From contig CAUYUJ010008635.1 of the NCBI GenBank assembly GCA_963575745.1, positions 119,501-183,500 on the forward strand: DNA of 64,000 nt, written 5' to 3'. Made by a program: the position numbers and the translations under genes. This DNA comes from Prorocentrum cordatum (Eukaryota > Sar > Dinophyceae > Prorocentrales > Prorocentraceae). This document shows, one piece after another, positions 1 to 9,391 of the stretch (position 1 is its first letter; each line of letters begins with the position of its first letter). The notes beneath the pieces were generated by a model that was not told where the DNA came from, ran no database searches, and saw only the letters and a program-made list of their open reading frames with translations.

Positions 1-75
1 AGCAACCAGCTCAAGGAGGTCATCAAGGGGGGGAACAATATCTGCGCGGCCATGGAGCCATGGTTCAAGATCTGA
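1..75 (+). CDS. Possible 3' end of an unidentified gene (partial)
   Basis: The frame starting at base 1 is open to a TGA at 73-75 and gives 24 residues ending in AAMEPWFKI. The peptide has mixed, protein-like composition with a Lys/Glu-rich start and an aromatic end, unlike the low-complexity translations that follow. It would be the C-terminus of a gene that begins before the window. The family is not recognised. The piece is short enough that a chance open frame cannot be excluded. Sequence just downstream (76-280) shows no clear continuation. Confidence 0.35.
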   Translation, partial: SNQLKEVIKGGNNICAAMEPWFKI

Positions 76-282
76 GGTGCTAGGCCAGCTTTCGCTTCAA
101 GCCAGTCGCGGCATTCAGCTTCGTTTGTACTTCTTCGCTTCCATCAAGGGGGCTGCCGCGCAGCGCGGCAGAGGAACGTGGTTACGCATGGCCTCTGCCC
201 CGCTACCAACGAGGGAAAAAGAAGCACGCCTTGTCCTCGAGGGTCGGGGGCCCGCTGGGGGCCAGGGGCCAGCAGCCGACAG

Positions 283-418
283 CCGGCGAGGAAGACACGG
301 CGGAGGAGGCGGAGGAGGAGGAGAAGGCGGAGGAGGAGGAGGCGGAGGAGGAGGAGGCGGAGGAGGAGGCGAAGGAGGAGGAGGAGAAGAAGGAGGAGGA
401 GGGAGGAGGAGGGAGAAT
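283..418 (+). repeat. GGA-rich polypurine tract
   Basis: Imperfect (GGA)n with CGG and GAA interruptions. All purine-strand frames are open, giving spurious Gly/Glu/Arg-rich peptides and Pro/Ser-rich ones on the other strand. Confidence 0.9.
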
Positions 419-420
419 GA

Positions 421-558
421 GAAGATCTGAAATCTGAAAATCTGAAAATCTGAATTCAGATATTCAGATTTCAGATCTTCGTAATGCTGCATACATGCGG
501 CATTGCGAAGATCTGAAATCTGAAAATCTGAATTCAGATTTTCAGATTTCAGATCTTC
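421..558. repeat. Nested palindrome pair (large inverted repeat)
   Basis: Bases 507-558 form a perfect 52 bp palindrome built from GATCTGAAATCTG-type units and centred on GAATTC. Bases 421-480 are an imperfect version of the same palindrome with an extra 8 bp unit. The linker 478-510 is itself an imperfect inverted repeat (TTCG, AATGC, GCAT on both sides). The 138 bp as a whole is therefore an inverted repeat of two palindromes. The end motif TTTCAGATCTTCGCAATGCTGC-like recurs once more at about 737-759. Confidence 0.9.
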
Positions 559-570
559 TCCTTGCTGCAT

Positions 571-720
571 ACAAAGGAGGAGGAGGGGGAGGGGGAGGAG
601 GAGGGGGAGGATGAGGGGAGGGGGAGGAGAGGAGGAGGGGGAGGAGGGGGAAGAGAGGCGGAGGGGGAGGGGGAGGAGGGGGAGGAGGGGGAGGGGGAGG
701 AGGAGGAGGAGGAGGAGGCT
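571..720 (+). repeat. GGA/GGGA polypurine tract
   Basis: Purine-only tract of (GGA)n and (GGGGGA)n after the palindrome. No coding signal. Confidence 0.9.
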
Positions 721-796
721 GGCACAGCGCCACACATTTCAGATCTTCGCAATGCTGCCACAGCGCCACCGCCGCAGCGCCGCGTCGGCGGCACCG

Positions 797-1385
797 CCGC
801 AGGCGGCCTTGCCCTTGGGCCCCCCCCCGCTTTGATCTCCACTTGGGCCTCCCGCTCCTGGGCCTCTGGTCCCCATCCTTGGGCTCCCGCCCTTCAAGGC
901 GCCTCCACCTTTGGGTCTTCCGTCGTAGGTTCCCCCGCCCCACCCTCGGGGTTACGATGGTCTCAGATCGTGGACATATTCTAAACTGTTTTAGAACATG
1001 TGTATCGTTTTCGATGCCTATGCCTTGCCCTTGGGCCCCCCGCTTTGGATCTCCACTTGGGCCTCCCGCTCCTGGGCCTCTGGTCCCCATCCTTGGGCTC
1101 CCGCCCTTCAAGGCGCCTCCACCTTTGGGTCTTCCGTCTTAGGTTCCCCCGCCCCACCCTTGGGGATGCGATGGTCTCAGATCGTGGACATGTTCTCAAC
1201 TGTTTTAGAACATGTGTATCGTTGTCGATGCCTATGCCTTGCCCTTGGACCCCCCCCCCGCTTTGGTCTCCACGTGGGCCTCCCGCTCCTGGGCCTCTGG
1301 TCCCCATCCTTGGGCTCCCGCCCTTCAAGGCGCCTCCACCTTTGGGTCTTCCTTCTTGGGTCCCCCCACCCTTGGGGTTACGATG
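797..1385 (+). repeat. Tandem repeat, three ~215 bp copies
   Basis: Three successive units begin near 826, 1038 and 1257 at a conserved CTTTG(G)(A)TCTCCAC. The third is truncated after the GGGTCTTCC segment. Each complete unit carries a 9 bp stem ACATGTTCT / AGAACATGT (about 1188-1215 in copy 2). The array sits directly upstream of, and in frame with, the transposase-like gene, so the upstream 166 codons of that open frame are repeat-derived. Confidence 0.9.
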
Positions 1386-1461
1386 GTCGGCGAAACGATG
1401 AACCATGCAGCATCTCACAAACGGCTTCAATGCCATCCATCATCACCACCACCATCACCGT

Positions 1462-1491
1462 CGTCGCAGCCGTTTTGGCTCCATTGTCAGG
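1462..1491 (+). other. Possible degenerate spliced-leader relic upstream of the transposase-like gene
   Basis: AGCC[G]TTTTGGCTC at about 1468-1481 matches 13 of 14 bases of the SL core, preceded by a displaced CCGT and followed by CATTG instead of AAG. It lies just before the ATG on the same strand. This would fit retroposition of a trans-spliced mRNA, but the match is short. Confidence 0.25.
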
Positions 1492-1495
1492 ACAC

Positions 1496-3331
1496 ATGAA
1501 CCACGTACACAGTTTGATGTTCTTGATTAGTGCATGTTCGTTTATCGTGATGTTGAGTCGGCTCTGGGAGCCAATCGAGGACACGACGAGACGTCGGCGA
1601 GGTGGCTGGCGCCAGCAGATGGCCATAGATCACACCGAGTCCGTTGAGCCCAGCAGTATGTCACACTTATGTTGGCGGCAAATGTTGTTGTGGAGCTCGG
1701 GCGACACATCTGCATCCAGACTGCAGGAGACGATGGCGGATGCAATGCGCGATGGTTTGAATCACCCAATGGTAGTTCGTGTAGCTCAAGTCGGAGAGGG
1801 GGGGCATGCCCATGTGGGCCTCATGACACTCCTGGAAAACAGAACGCAAATATTGGATCAGATCGGGCGCGTGCCAAGCAGTATTGGCGAAGCTGCCTCG
1901 CACATTCTGCTTCCGGGTTCTGTTATACAAGCTATGCACATACATTACCCATCGCATTTCAGACAGATTTTCGGAGCCGATCTTGGACAAATAAAATGCT
2001 TCTGGGATTCGTTGCGCCACCCTCGGAACCGACTCCATTTCAGAGACCATGCAAAATTGAGCGCGCTCAGCGCGGACGAGCTGAAGTACTGCATCCCTGT
2101 TTCCTTGCACGAGGACGCTGGACCAGTGACAAAACGCCTGAGCGCGAATTGCATTTCTTTTGGCAGCGTTCTTGCTTCAGGGAGTGAGAAGTTTACTCTT
2201 TTCCTATATGCGACGTACATCAAACGCAGACGTGCCGAATCATCTGACAACACGCCAATGTGGACAACGTTGCTAGCAGATTTTGAGGCTTTGTTTGCTG
2301 GAGTTGTGAATGGTCGCCCCGTGGCCCCCACTGGCTTCGCCGATGGAAGTTTCTGGAAGTTCATTTTGATTTTCGCCAAAGCTGACGAGCAAGTGAGAGC
2401 CGACGAATGGGGGCTACAGGACCACAAAGGGGCGGTCGAAGTGTGCAGCGAGTGCCTCGCGGACAGAACTGGGCGACCTTGGACTGACCTGAGGAGGTGC
2501 GCAGCGTGGAGGAGCACGTCGGCAATGACCCTCGCACAATACCGAGCTCGAACGAAGCTCCCCAGACACCCATTGGTCGACAGCGACTTTTGTTGGAGGT
2601 ATTTTTTCAATGTAGACGTCATGCACGTGCTTGACTGCAAAGGCGTCAGCAGTTTCGTGTTTGGCTCGATGCTGGCAGCGTTGGTCACGGATATGCGATT
2701 GGGCAATAACCAGCAACTGAGGTTGAACGTCATCAACGCCAAGCTGGATGCATTTTACACCCAGCACCCTGGGTCACACAAGCTTCCGAAAATCTTGCCC
2801 CAGAGTTTCAAAAATGAAGAGGGCTGGGCTGAGCTGCGCGGACCAGCGTTCAAGGCAGCGAACACCAGGGCGGCTGCCCCCTTCTTCGCCAGCCTGGCCC
2901 TTGAATATTTCAATGGCGATGGGGAAATGCATGTTGCTACTCGTCAAGCCACGTCAGCGTTGGTAGAGTTATATTCGTTGATGGACAGATCTCCTATGTT
3001 CATGTCCGACGCCAGTCTGCGTCATATGAGAGAGGTGGTTGACGATTTTGGGGGTGCGTACCAGCGTCTTCGAGAACGGGCTCGGGGCAATAATCTTTTG
3101 CGGTGGCAAGTTCGGCCGAAAGTACACAAGGCAATGCATATCCCAGAGCAGGCTGCAATAATAAATCCTAAATTCGAGAATTGCTACATCGATGAATCTT
3201 TGATCGGGAGCACCCAGAAGGTGTGGAAAGCTTCAGTGCATGGGAAATACGCGGCGCACGTGCAGAGAGCAGTTTTGGCCAAGCGCTGGCTTTCACTCGT
3301 TTTGAGGTTGGAGCGGGATGTGTTGCGATAG
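1496..3331 (+). CDS. Transposase-like protein (CACTA/TNP2-like?)
   Basis: This 611-residue protein is read from the ATG at 1496. The frame stays open back to 998, but those codons lie in the 215 bp repeats, so 1496 is the likelier start. Composition is normal and there are no internal stops. Visible motifs: PVSLHEDAGP around residue 200, a CSEC pair near 320, VDVMHVLDCKG near 375, RPKVHKAMHIPE near 540 and CYIDESLIGSTQK near 565. The DVMH block followed by a hydrophobic 'FGSMLAAL' stretch resembles the LDVMHIEKN segment of plant CACTA (En/Spm) TNP2 transposases; that link is from memory and weak. Similar Asp-Glu proteins with 'CYxDE' are common in dinoflagellate gene sets. No terminal inverted repeats were found. 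It appears intact, so it may be a recent insertion or a retained gene. Confidence 0.6.
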   Translation: MNHVHSLMFLISACSFIVMLSRLWEPIEDTTRRRRGGWRQQMAIDHTESVEPSSMSHLCWRQMLLWSSGDTSASRLQETMADAMRDGLNHPMVVRVAQVGEGGHAHVGLMTLLENRTQILDQIGRVPSSIGEAASHILLPGSVIQAMHIHYPSHFRQIFGADLGQIKCFWDSLRHPRNRLHFRDHAKLSALSADELKYCIPVSLHEDAGPVTKRLSANCISFGSVLASGSEKFTLFLYATYIKRRRAESSDNTPMWTTLLADFEALFAGVVNGRPVAPTGFADGSFWKFILIFAKADEQVRADEWGLQDHKGAVEVCSECLADRTGRPWTDLRRCAAWRSTSAMTLAQYRARTKLPRHPLVDSDFCWRYFFNVDVMHVLDCKGVSSFVFGSMLAALVTDMRLGNNQQLRLNVINAKLDAFYTQHPGSHKLPKILPQSFKNEEGWAELRGPAFKAANTRAAAPFFASLALEYFNGDGEMHVATRQATSALVELYSLMDRSPMFMSDASLRHMREVVDDFGGAYQRLRERARGNNLLRWQVRPKVHKAMHIPEQAAIINPKFENCYIDESLIGSTQKVWKASVHGKYAAHVQRAVLAKRWLSLVLRLERDVLR

Positions 3332-3441
3332 AGTCTCTATTGGTGGCACCACCAACGATTTTTGTTCGTTGGCGGGCATGCTTTCACGTTGATTGGAAAC
3401 AACTCACCCGCGTCAACTAGCACCAAGCATGGGTAACAAAA
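3332..3441 (+). other. Downstream region of the transposase-like gene
   Basis: Unique sequence between the stop at 3331 and the GGGA tract. No polyadenylation signal is evident; dinoflagellates rarely use AATAAA. Confidence 0.4.
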
Positions 3442-3545
3442 AGGAGGGAGGGGGGGGGTGGGAGGGGGGGAGTACGGGGGGAGGGAGGGAGAGGGGAGGG
3501 AGGGAGAGGGGAGGGAGGGAGGGAGGGGGGGAGGGAGGGCAGGGA
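3442..3545 (+). repeat. GGGA polypurine tract
   Basis: (GGGA)n and (GGGAGA)n tract with G-runs. No coding signal. Confidence 0.9.
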
Positions 3546-3763
3546 GTGCTCCTGGCCGCTCGGCGATTACGTCGTATTTATGTTCGGTTGAAGTCGATGT
3601 TGGTATTACAGTAGTTGTTTATGTCATGTTATGTAGTTATATGTTACTTTGAAATTGATATGTGATAAATTATATTGATGGCATATGATGATGGGGTTGA
3701 AGAAACTGATCAACATAATCATGATCCTCAGATCCTCAATAAGTTGAGGAATCAGGGCTCTGG

Positions 3764-5655
3764 GAACCGGAACCGGAACCAGCACTTTCCTGCATGTCTG
3801 CAACGTCCATCCCAGAGCTGCCGGCGGCAAAAATGATGGATTGGGATTACCCAACCGGAACCGGAACCGGAACCGGAACCAGCAATTTCCTGCATGTCTG
3901 CAACGTCCAACCCAGAACTGCCGGCGGCAAAAATGATGGATGGATTGGGATGATGAACCGGAACCGGAACCGGAACCGGAACCGGAACCGGAACCAGCAC
4001 TTTCCTGCATGTCTGCAACGTCCAACCCAGAGCTGCCGGCGGCAAAGATGATGGATTGGGATGATCCCCAACCCGGAACCGGGACCCTGGAACCGGAACC
4101 GGAACCAGCACTTTCCTGCATGTCTGCAACGTCCAACCCAAAGCTGCCGGCGGCAAAAATGATGGATTGGGATGATCCCCAACCGGAACCGGAACCGGAA
4201 CCGGAACCGGAACCAGCACTTTCCTGCATGTCTGCAACGTCCAACCCAGAGCTGCCGGCGGCAAAATGATGGATTGGGATGATCCCCAACCGGAACCGGA
4301 ACCGGAACCGGAACCGGCACTTTCCTGCATGTCTGCAACGTCCAACCCAGAGCTGCCGGCGGCAAATATGATGGATTGGGATGATCCCCAACCGGAACGA
4401 ACCAGAACCGGAACCGGAACCAGCACTTTCCTGCATGTCTGCAACGTCCAACCCAGAGCTGCCGGCGGCAAAAATGATGGATTGGGATGATCCCCAACCG
4501 GAACCGGAACCGGAACCGGAACCAGCACTTTCCTGCATGTCTGCAACGTCCAACCCAGAGCTGCCGGCGGCAAAAATGATGGATTGGGATGATCCCCAAA
4601 CCGGAACCGGAACCGGAACCGGAACCAGCACTTTCCTGCATGTCTGCAACGTCCAACCCAGAACTCCAGCACTTTCCTGCATGTCGCAACGTCCAACCCA
4701 GAAAAGATGATGGATTGGGATGATCCCCGACCGGAACCGGAACCGGAACTGGAACCGGAACCAGAACCAGCACTTTCCTGCATGTATGCAACGTCCAACC
4801 CAGAACTGCCGGCGGCAAATATGATGGATTGGGATGATCCCCAACCGGAACCGGAACCGGAACCGGAACCGGAACCGGAACCAACACTTTCTTGCAGGTC
4901 TGCAACGTCCAACCCAGAGCTGCCGGCGGCAAAAATGATGGATTGGGATGATCCCCAACCGGAACCGGAACCGGAACCGGAACCAGCACTTTCCTGCATG
5001 TCTGCAACGTCCAACCCAGAGCTGCCGGCGGCAAAAAATGATGGATTGGGATGATCCCCAACCGGAACCGGAACCGGAACCGGAACCGGAACCGGAACCA
5101 GCACTTTCCTGCATGTCTGCAACGTCCAACCCAGAGCTGCCGGCGGCAAAGATGATGGATTGGGATGATCCCCAACCGGAACCGGAACCGGAACCAGCAC
5201 TTTCCTGCAGGTCTGCAACGTCCAACCCAGAGCTGCCGGCGGCAAAGATGATGGATTGGGATGATCCCCGACCGGAACCGGAACCGGGACTGGAACCGGA
5301 ACTGGAACCGCAACCGGAACCAGCACTTTCCTGCATGTCTGCAATTACGTCCAACCCAGAGCTGCCGGCGGCAAAAATGATGGATTGGGATGATCCCCAA
5401 CCGGAACCGGAACCGGAACCGGAACCAGCACTTTCCTGCATGTCTGCAACGTCCAACCCAGCGCTGCCGGCGGCAAAAATGATGGATTGGGATGATCCCC
5501 AACCGGAACCGGAACCGGAACCGGAACCGGAACCAGCACTTTCCTGCATGGCTGCAACGTCGACCCAGAGCTGCCGGCGGCAAAGATGATGGATTGGGAT
5601 GATCCCCAACCGGAACCGGAACCGGAACCGGAACCGGAACCGGAACCGGAACGTC
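3764..5655 (+). repeat. Compound minisatellite: GGAACC hexamers plus ~75 bp core
   Basis: About 18 units, each with a conserved core (AGCACTTTCCTGCATGTCTG ... CTGCCGGCGGCAAA ... GATGGATTGGGATGATCCCC) and then 2 to 7 copies of CCGGAA/GGAACC. Unit starts (AGCACTTTCC) lie near 3780, 3880, 3993, 4107, 4216, 4313, 4419, 4522, 4627, 4770, 4882, 4984, 5100, 5189, 5319, 5426 and 5534, with a short extra unit at 4666. Spacing is mostly 97-116 bp. A typical full-length unit is 102 bp, a multiple of three, so long stretches stay open on + (an acidic MMDWDDPQPEPEPE peptide). All three minus frames are also open. One-base changes in the A-run shift the frame, so coding is doubtful. Confidence 0.95.
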
Positions 5656-5944
5656 CGGGGGTCATAATGGCCCAAATGGCAAAGGACGCAGCATCGAGAG
5701 CTGTGGGAGCAGTCTGGCTCCTTGTCTCAGAACAGTGAAGTCTCTGTCCTGGCGGTACCTCATTATGCAACAGTTCAGGCTCTCGCCACGCTGGTTCACA
5801 GTACCCAGATCGGGGCCCAGCACTCTGCGTGCCTCGAGTCTGCAGACGAGTGTGCTAAGCAGATGGCCCGCTCATGCCAACGCCCAGCGATGCATAGGGA
5901 AGCCAACGTCCAGGAGTGCATGCTCGCCAAGGCTGCTCTGGAGC
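5656..5944 (+). other. Unassigned region after the minisatellite
   Basis: Open on + from about 5722 into the dispersed repeat at 5945 (a ~130 aa frame rich in Ala). No recognised domain; nothing else seen. Confidence 0.3.
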
Positions 5945-6125
5945 CTTCGGCGTACGCAGGAGCGTTACAATCAACTCATATAGTAAGGATGCGCGGTAAG
6001 GATGCAAGGGCCTTGGACGCCCATGCCGAGACTCTTCGAGCGGGGCTGCCCGTCGAAAGCGGTCGAGCATGGGCCGAAGATGACCGAAGAGGCAAGGATG
6101 CATGGGCACTCTAGGGAAGCCGATC
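5945..6125 (+). repeat. Dispersed repeat, copy 1
   Basis: Shares GTAAGGATGCGCG, TAAGGATGCA and CCTTGGACGCCCA in the same order and spacing with 6990-7170. The two are diverged, roughly three-quarters identical by eye. Confidence 0.75.
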
Positions 6126-6835
6126 ATCCCTACTATCAGGGCTGACGGTAGGCCAAGGGATCGTCGACATGTTTGAGGGATCGAGTCCACAAGCTTCGAC
6201 CTTGCCCACCGCTCCTGGTGACCTTTCTTTCTTTCCCGGGTCACGGTCGTTACCCGTGGGGGGAGGGCCTCGGGCGGGAAGGCAACGGCAACGGCGGCTG
6301 CGGCGTGCACCCGCCAGGGTGCGTCCGCGCCGCCGGCCCATCACTCGCCTTGGCTGCATCACAGCATGTTGGGGGGGGGGGGTCCAGGCCACACACCCCC
6401 AATAGGATCGTTGGCGTTACCCGGGCGGGGGGGGGAGTGGGTCTGGTCTGGGTTACGAGCGTTACAGTGGAGTCCAGTCCACAAGAAACCCTCCACAAGA
6501 AACAGCCCTGAGACCCCAGGAAGTGCCTTGACTTCTGGTGTGGGGTCACGCTTTCCACAGCAGAACCGTCGGAACCCCAGAAACCCAGGGCACCCTGGAG
6601 GCAAACAGGGTGTCTCTTGGCATGGGCCTCCACTGTGTGCCCAGGAAGAAAAACAAAACGCTCACCTAAAACCCCCGCCAGCGCGGGGGAAACGAGCGGG
6701 GCCGAGCCGCCCCGCCCCCCGCCGCCGAGGGCCCTCCCCCCAACCACGCGCTGCCATCGACCCACCGCGGCCGCCGCGACCGCGGGGACACCGGCCAGCG
6801 GTGGGACCGACTGCTGTGTTCTCTAGGGTGTGCGC
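6126..6835. other. Unassigned GC-rich region
   Basis: Contains short G-runs (6366-6380, 6427-6436) and open GC-rich frames on both strands. None has a recognisable motif or normal protein composition. Confidence 0.3.
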
Positions 6836-6866
6836 TTAGATCAGGCATGTCCTCCTACAGGCGAAT
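6836..6866 (+). repeat. 30 bp motif shared with 61347-61377
   Basis: TTAG-TC-GGCATGTCCTCCTACAGGCG is nearly identical at the two sites, 54 kb apart and in the same orientation; flanks differ. Confidence 0.7.
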
Positions 6867-6989
6867 GTTGGAAAAAATAGGAAGCACGCAACAACTGCTC
6901 GCAAATAGTCAAAGCTAGTCGATCAATCGTCCCCAGACTATTTTTTCATACTATTTTTGAGTATTCCTCCTGCAGAGGGAGATGCCCGA

Positions 6990-7170
6990 CGTAAAGGTAC
7001 GCTAGGTACAGTGGGACCAACAGTCACACCGTACAGTAAGGATGCGCGATAAGGATGCAGGGACCTTGGACGCCCACTGCGAGGCTCTGCGGGCGGGGCG
7101 CGGCCAACGAGTGGCCAAAAGAATGGGCCGAGGAGGGAAGGATGCAAGGGGGACTACACTTGGGAAAGAT
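6990..7170 (+). repeat. Dispersed repeat, copy 2
   Basis: Partner of 5945-6125; see that entry for shared blocks. Differences are scattered substitutions and small indels, indicating an old duplication. Confidence 0.75.
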
Positions 7171-8032
7171 TGCCCATGCTGGCTATGCAGGTGGACTGTA
7201 TGCCATAATGAAACTCTCCGTGGGCCGAAATAATAATATCCAAGGGTGCCCTCCCCACGATGCACAAGAACATCCAACGAACACGACGAACACTAGGTTA
7301 CCGTCCCCGAACCGACCTCGATCTTGTACCTCGGTCCGACTGTACGGTAGGTTTGTGCGGCGTCGGTGCGCGCAAAAGTTTTTAACACCGCGTCGATCGC
7401 TCAACCCTGAGTCGAGCGCGGCCCCGACCAATTCAGTCGGGTCCAGCGGCGTCACCGTGTCCCTCGGTGCCTCCGCGTCGCAGAGTTCAATCCGGCGTCG
7501 CCGGCGCGCCATAGCCGCGTGGACCCGCCGTACGCATGCTGCCACCTGGGCCCAGCCGTTCGCCCCGTGCCCATCCCACAAAGACCACAGAGCCTTTGGG
7601 GGTACAGGCCTCGGACGACGTGGCAGGGCAAGCACCCCCGCTACAGACATCCCCCCGCCACCCAGTATGCACGCCCAGGATTGATTGCCCGAGGATGTGA
7701 CGCTCGGATGCTGTCTTCGGCCCCAGGGGCCAAGCTCGCGTCTCGCCGCCAGGATCGGCGCAGGAGGGACCTTCTGGCCGTGTGGAGGCTTCGCCCTTGG
7801 CCAAGGCCATCGGCCTGCTAGATCATAGCTAGATGTTTGTTGTACGTTGCTTGACATCCGATCTGTATGATCGCTGCGTCTGTCCGCTATGCCCGACCAG
7901 AAGTAACAGACAATCTCGACAGATGATCACGAGAAGCGGCCCTTTGCTAAGTGCGTGCCCCAAAGGGGGAAGATAAAGCGAAGAGGTGCGGAGAAGTAGA
8001 GAAGCCCTCGTGGGCGAGCTGGATGCCCCACC
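7171..8032. other. Unassigned region
   Basis: GC-rich with long open frames on both strands (about 209 aa on +, 224 aa on minus) that overlap each other. No recognised domain, so neither is called. The last ~100 bp are AT-richer. Confidence 0.3.
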
Positions 8033-8400
8033 TCCCCTCCTCCTCCTCCTCCTCCTCCTCCTCCTCCTCCTCCTCCTCCTCCTGCTCCTCTCCATCCCTC
8101 CCCCATCTTGTCCCCCTCCTTCCCTCATCTCCCTTCTTCTCCCCCTCCTTTCCCCGTCCCATCGCACGCAAGCAGCCCCTTCGGAATGCAAGAGTCCCAA
8201 GGTCTATCGGACAAACCCTCTCCCCCTCCTCCGTCTCCTCCCTCCCTACTCCCCTCCTTCTCCCCTTTCTTCTCGTCCACCTCCACATCTCGCTCCTCCT
8301 CCTCCTCCCCCTCCTCCTCAACCTGCTTCATCCACTTCTCCCCTCCCCCCCTACTCACCCTCTTCCCCGCTCCTCGTCATCCCCCCTCCTCCTCCACCGG
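8033..8400 (+). repeat. TCC-rich polypyrimidine tract
   Basis: Begins as almost pure (CTC)n at 8036-8095 and decays into CCCTCC/TTCTCC. Interrupted at 8160-8215 by about 55 bp of unique sequence. Confidence 0.9.
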
Positions 8401-8642
8401 CGCCGACCACGAGGACGACGACGTAGACGACGAGGACGACGGCGGCGGAGGCTACCTGGACCAGGAACGCGGTGTGCGCCGCGTCGGTGAGCTGCCAGGC
8501 GTCGCGCCACTGCGCACGGGCCTCCGGCAACGTCTCCTTGACGCGCGCGCGCACCCTGGGGCCCCGATTGGGACGACCTGCGTCGGGTGGCGTGTGGCCG
8601 CTTTGGAGCCTGAGGGGGCGAGACGCTCATCCTGCTGCGGAG
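8401..8642 (-). other. GC-rich unique segment with a protein-like minus frame
   Basis: On minus, about 8554-8440 reads RARVKETLPEARAQWRDAW..., an amphipathic, protein-like stretch. It may be the tail of a decayed element, but it is too short to assign. Confidence 0.25.
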
Positions 8643-8960
8643 GTGGAAGGGGGAGAATGAAGAGGAGGAGGATCGGGAGGAGGAGGAGGAAGCGGAGGAG
8701 AAGGAGGATGATGAGGAGGAGGAGGCGGAGGAGGAGGAGGAGGAAACAGGAGGAGGGGGAGCAGGAGCAGCAGGAGGAGTTGGATGCGGAGGAATAGGAG
8801 GCGACGACGGAAATGGGTGAGGAGGACGCGGGAGAAGGATGAGGATAAGGATGAGGAGGAAGAGGATGAGGAGGAGGAGGAGGGGAATGATGATGATGAT
8901 GATGATGATGATGCCGCTGCTGATGGTGATGCTGATTCTGATTCTGATGATGAAGACGAT
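8643..8960 (+). repeat. GGA tract and GAT microsatellite
   Basis: Polypurine (GGA)n runs to about 8885, then (GAT)n at 8887-8912 and scattered GAT. Read on minus this is a CAT-type tail about 120 bp beyond the last stop of LINE-A, so it may be that element's 3' microsatellite tail. Confidence 0.8.
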
Positions 8961-9035
8961 AACTCGGATAACTCTTCAAGAGGGGATGCGTCCGTGACGC
9001 ACCCTCTCGGTGTACAAAACGATTACACACAATCG

Positions 9036-9391
9036 TTAAAACCCTCTCGATCCTCCCCACCCACCTCCCCGCCGCCGTCGGAAGTCCTTGACGTTCGAGC
9101 CGACGACGGGCAGTGGCGCTCTGCCGCCACCTGCGCCTTGGAGGATGGGCCAGTCCTTGCCAGCCTTGGGGGGGAGACCTCGACTCAGACGGTTCAAATA
9201 GTTGAGTCCCGATTCGGTACGCTTTTCGGGACAGAGGTTGACCAGCTCACGCAGATGGCCCCCGCCCTGGACCACTGTCCCGAATCTAGCGCACTTCCAG
9301 CACCACACTAGACCATTCTGCATCGCGATAGAATGGGAGCTGTGGACGATTCGATCGCCCACCCTGAGAACATGCACACTCGTGGGGGGGG
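9036..9391 (-). pseudogene. LINE-A C-terminal zinc finger, out of frame
   Basis: In a different minus frame from ORF2, this stretch encodes a His-rich lead, GLVWCWKCARFG, then LRELVNLCPEK and a basic region with RLSRGLPPKAGKDW. The Cys-x2-Cys ... Cys layout followed by 'L-R-G-L-x-P' is the usual end of dinoflagellate RNase H LINEs. The ORF2 frame instead runs to a TAG at 9286. The two frames meet at an eight-base C run on minus (9384-9391 on +), so a one-base change there explains the break. The stop of this frame is at 9036. It is unclear whether the change lies in the genome or in the base call of a homopolymer. Confidence 0.7.

Noticed and set aside
115-735. Leu/Pro-rich 206 aa minus frame
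   Set aside because: Runs through palindromes and purine tracts; no protein-like composition.
3624-5675. 683 aa minus-strand open frame through the minisatellite
   Set aside because: It is open in all three minus registers because the repeat lacks stops; frame changes within units show it is not one protein.
7055-7857. Overlapping 209 aa (+) and 224 aa (minus) frames
   Set aside because: GC-rich DNA keeps both strands open; no motif on either, so neither is supported as a gene.
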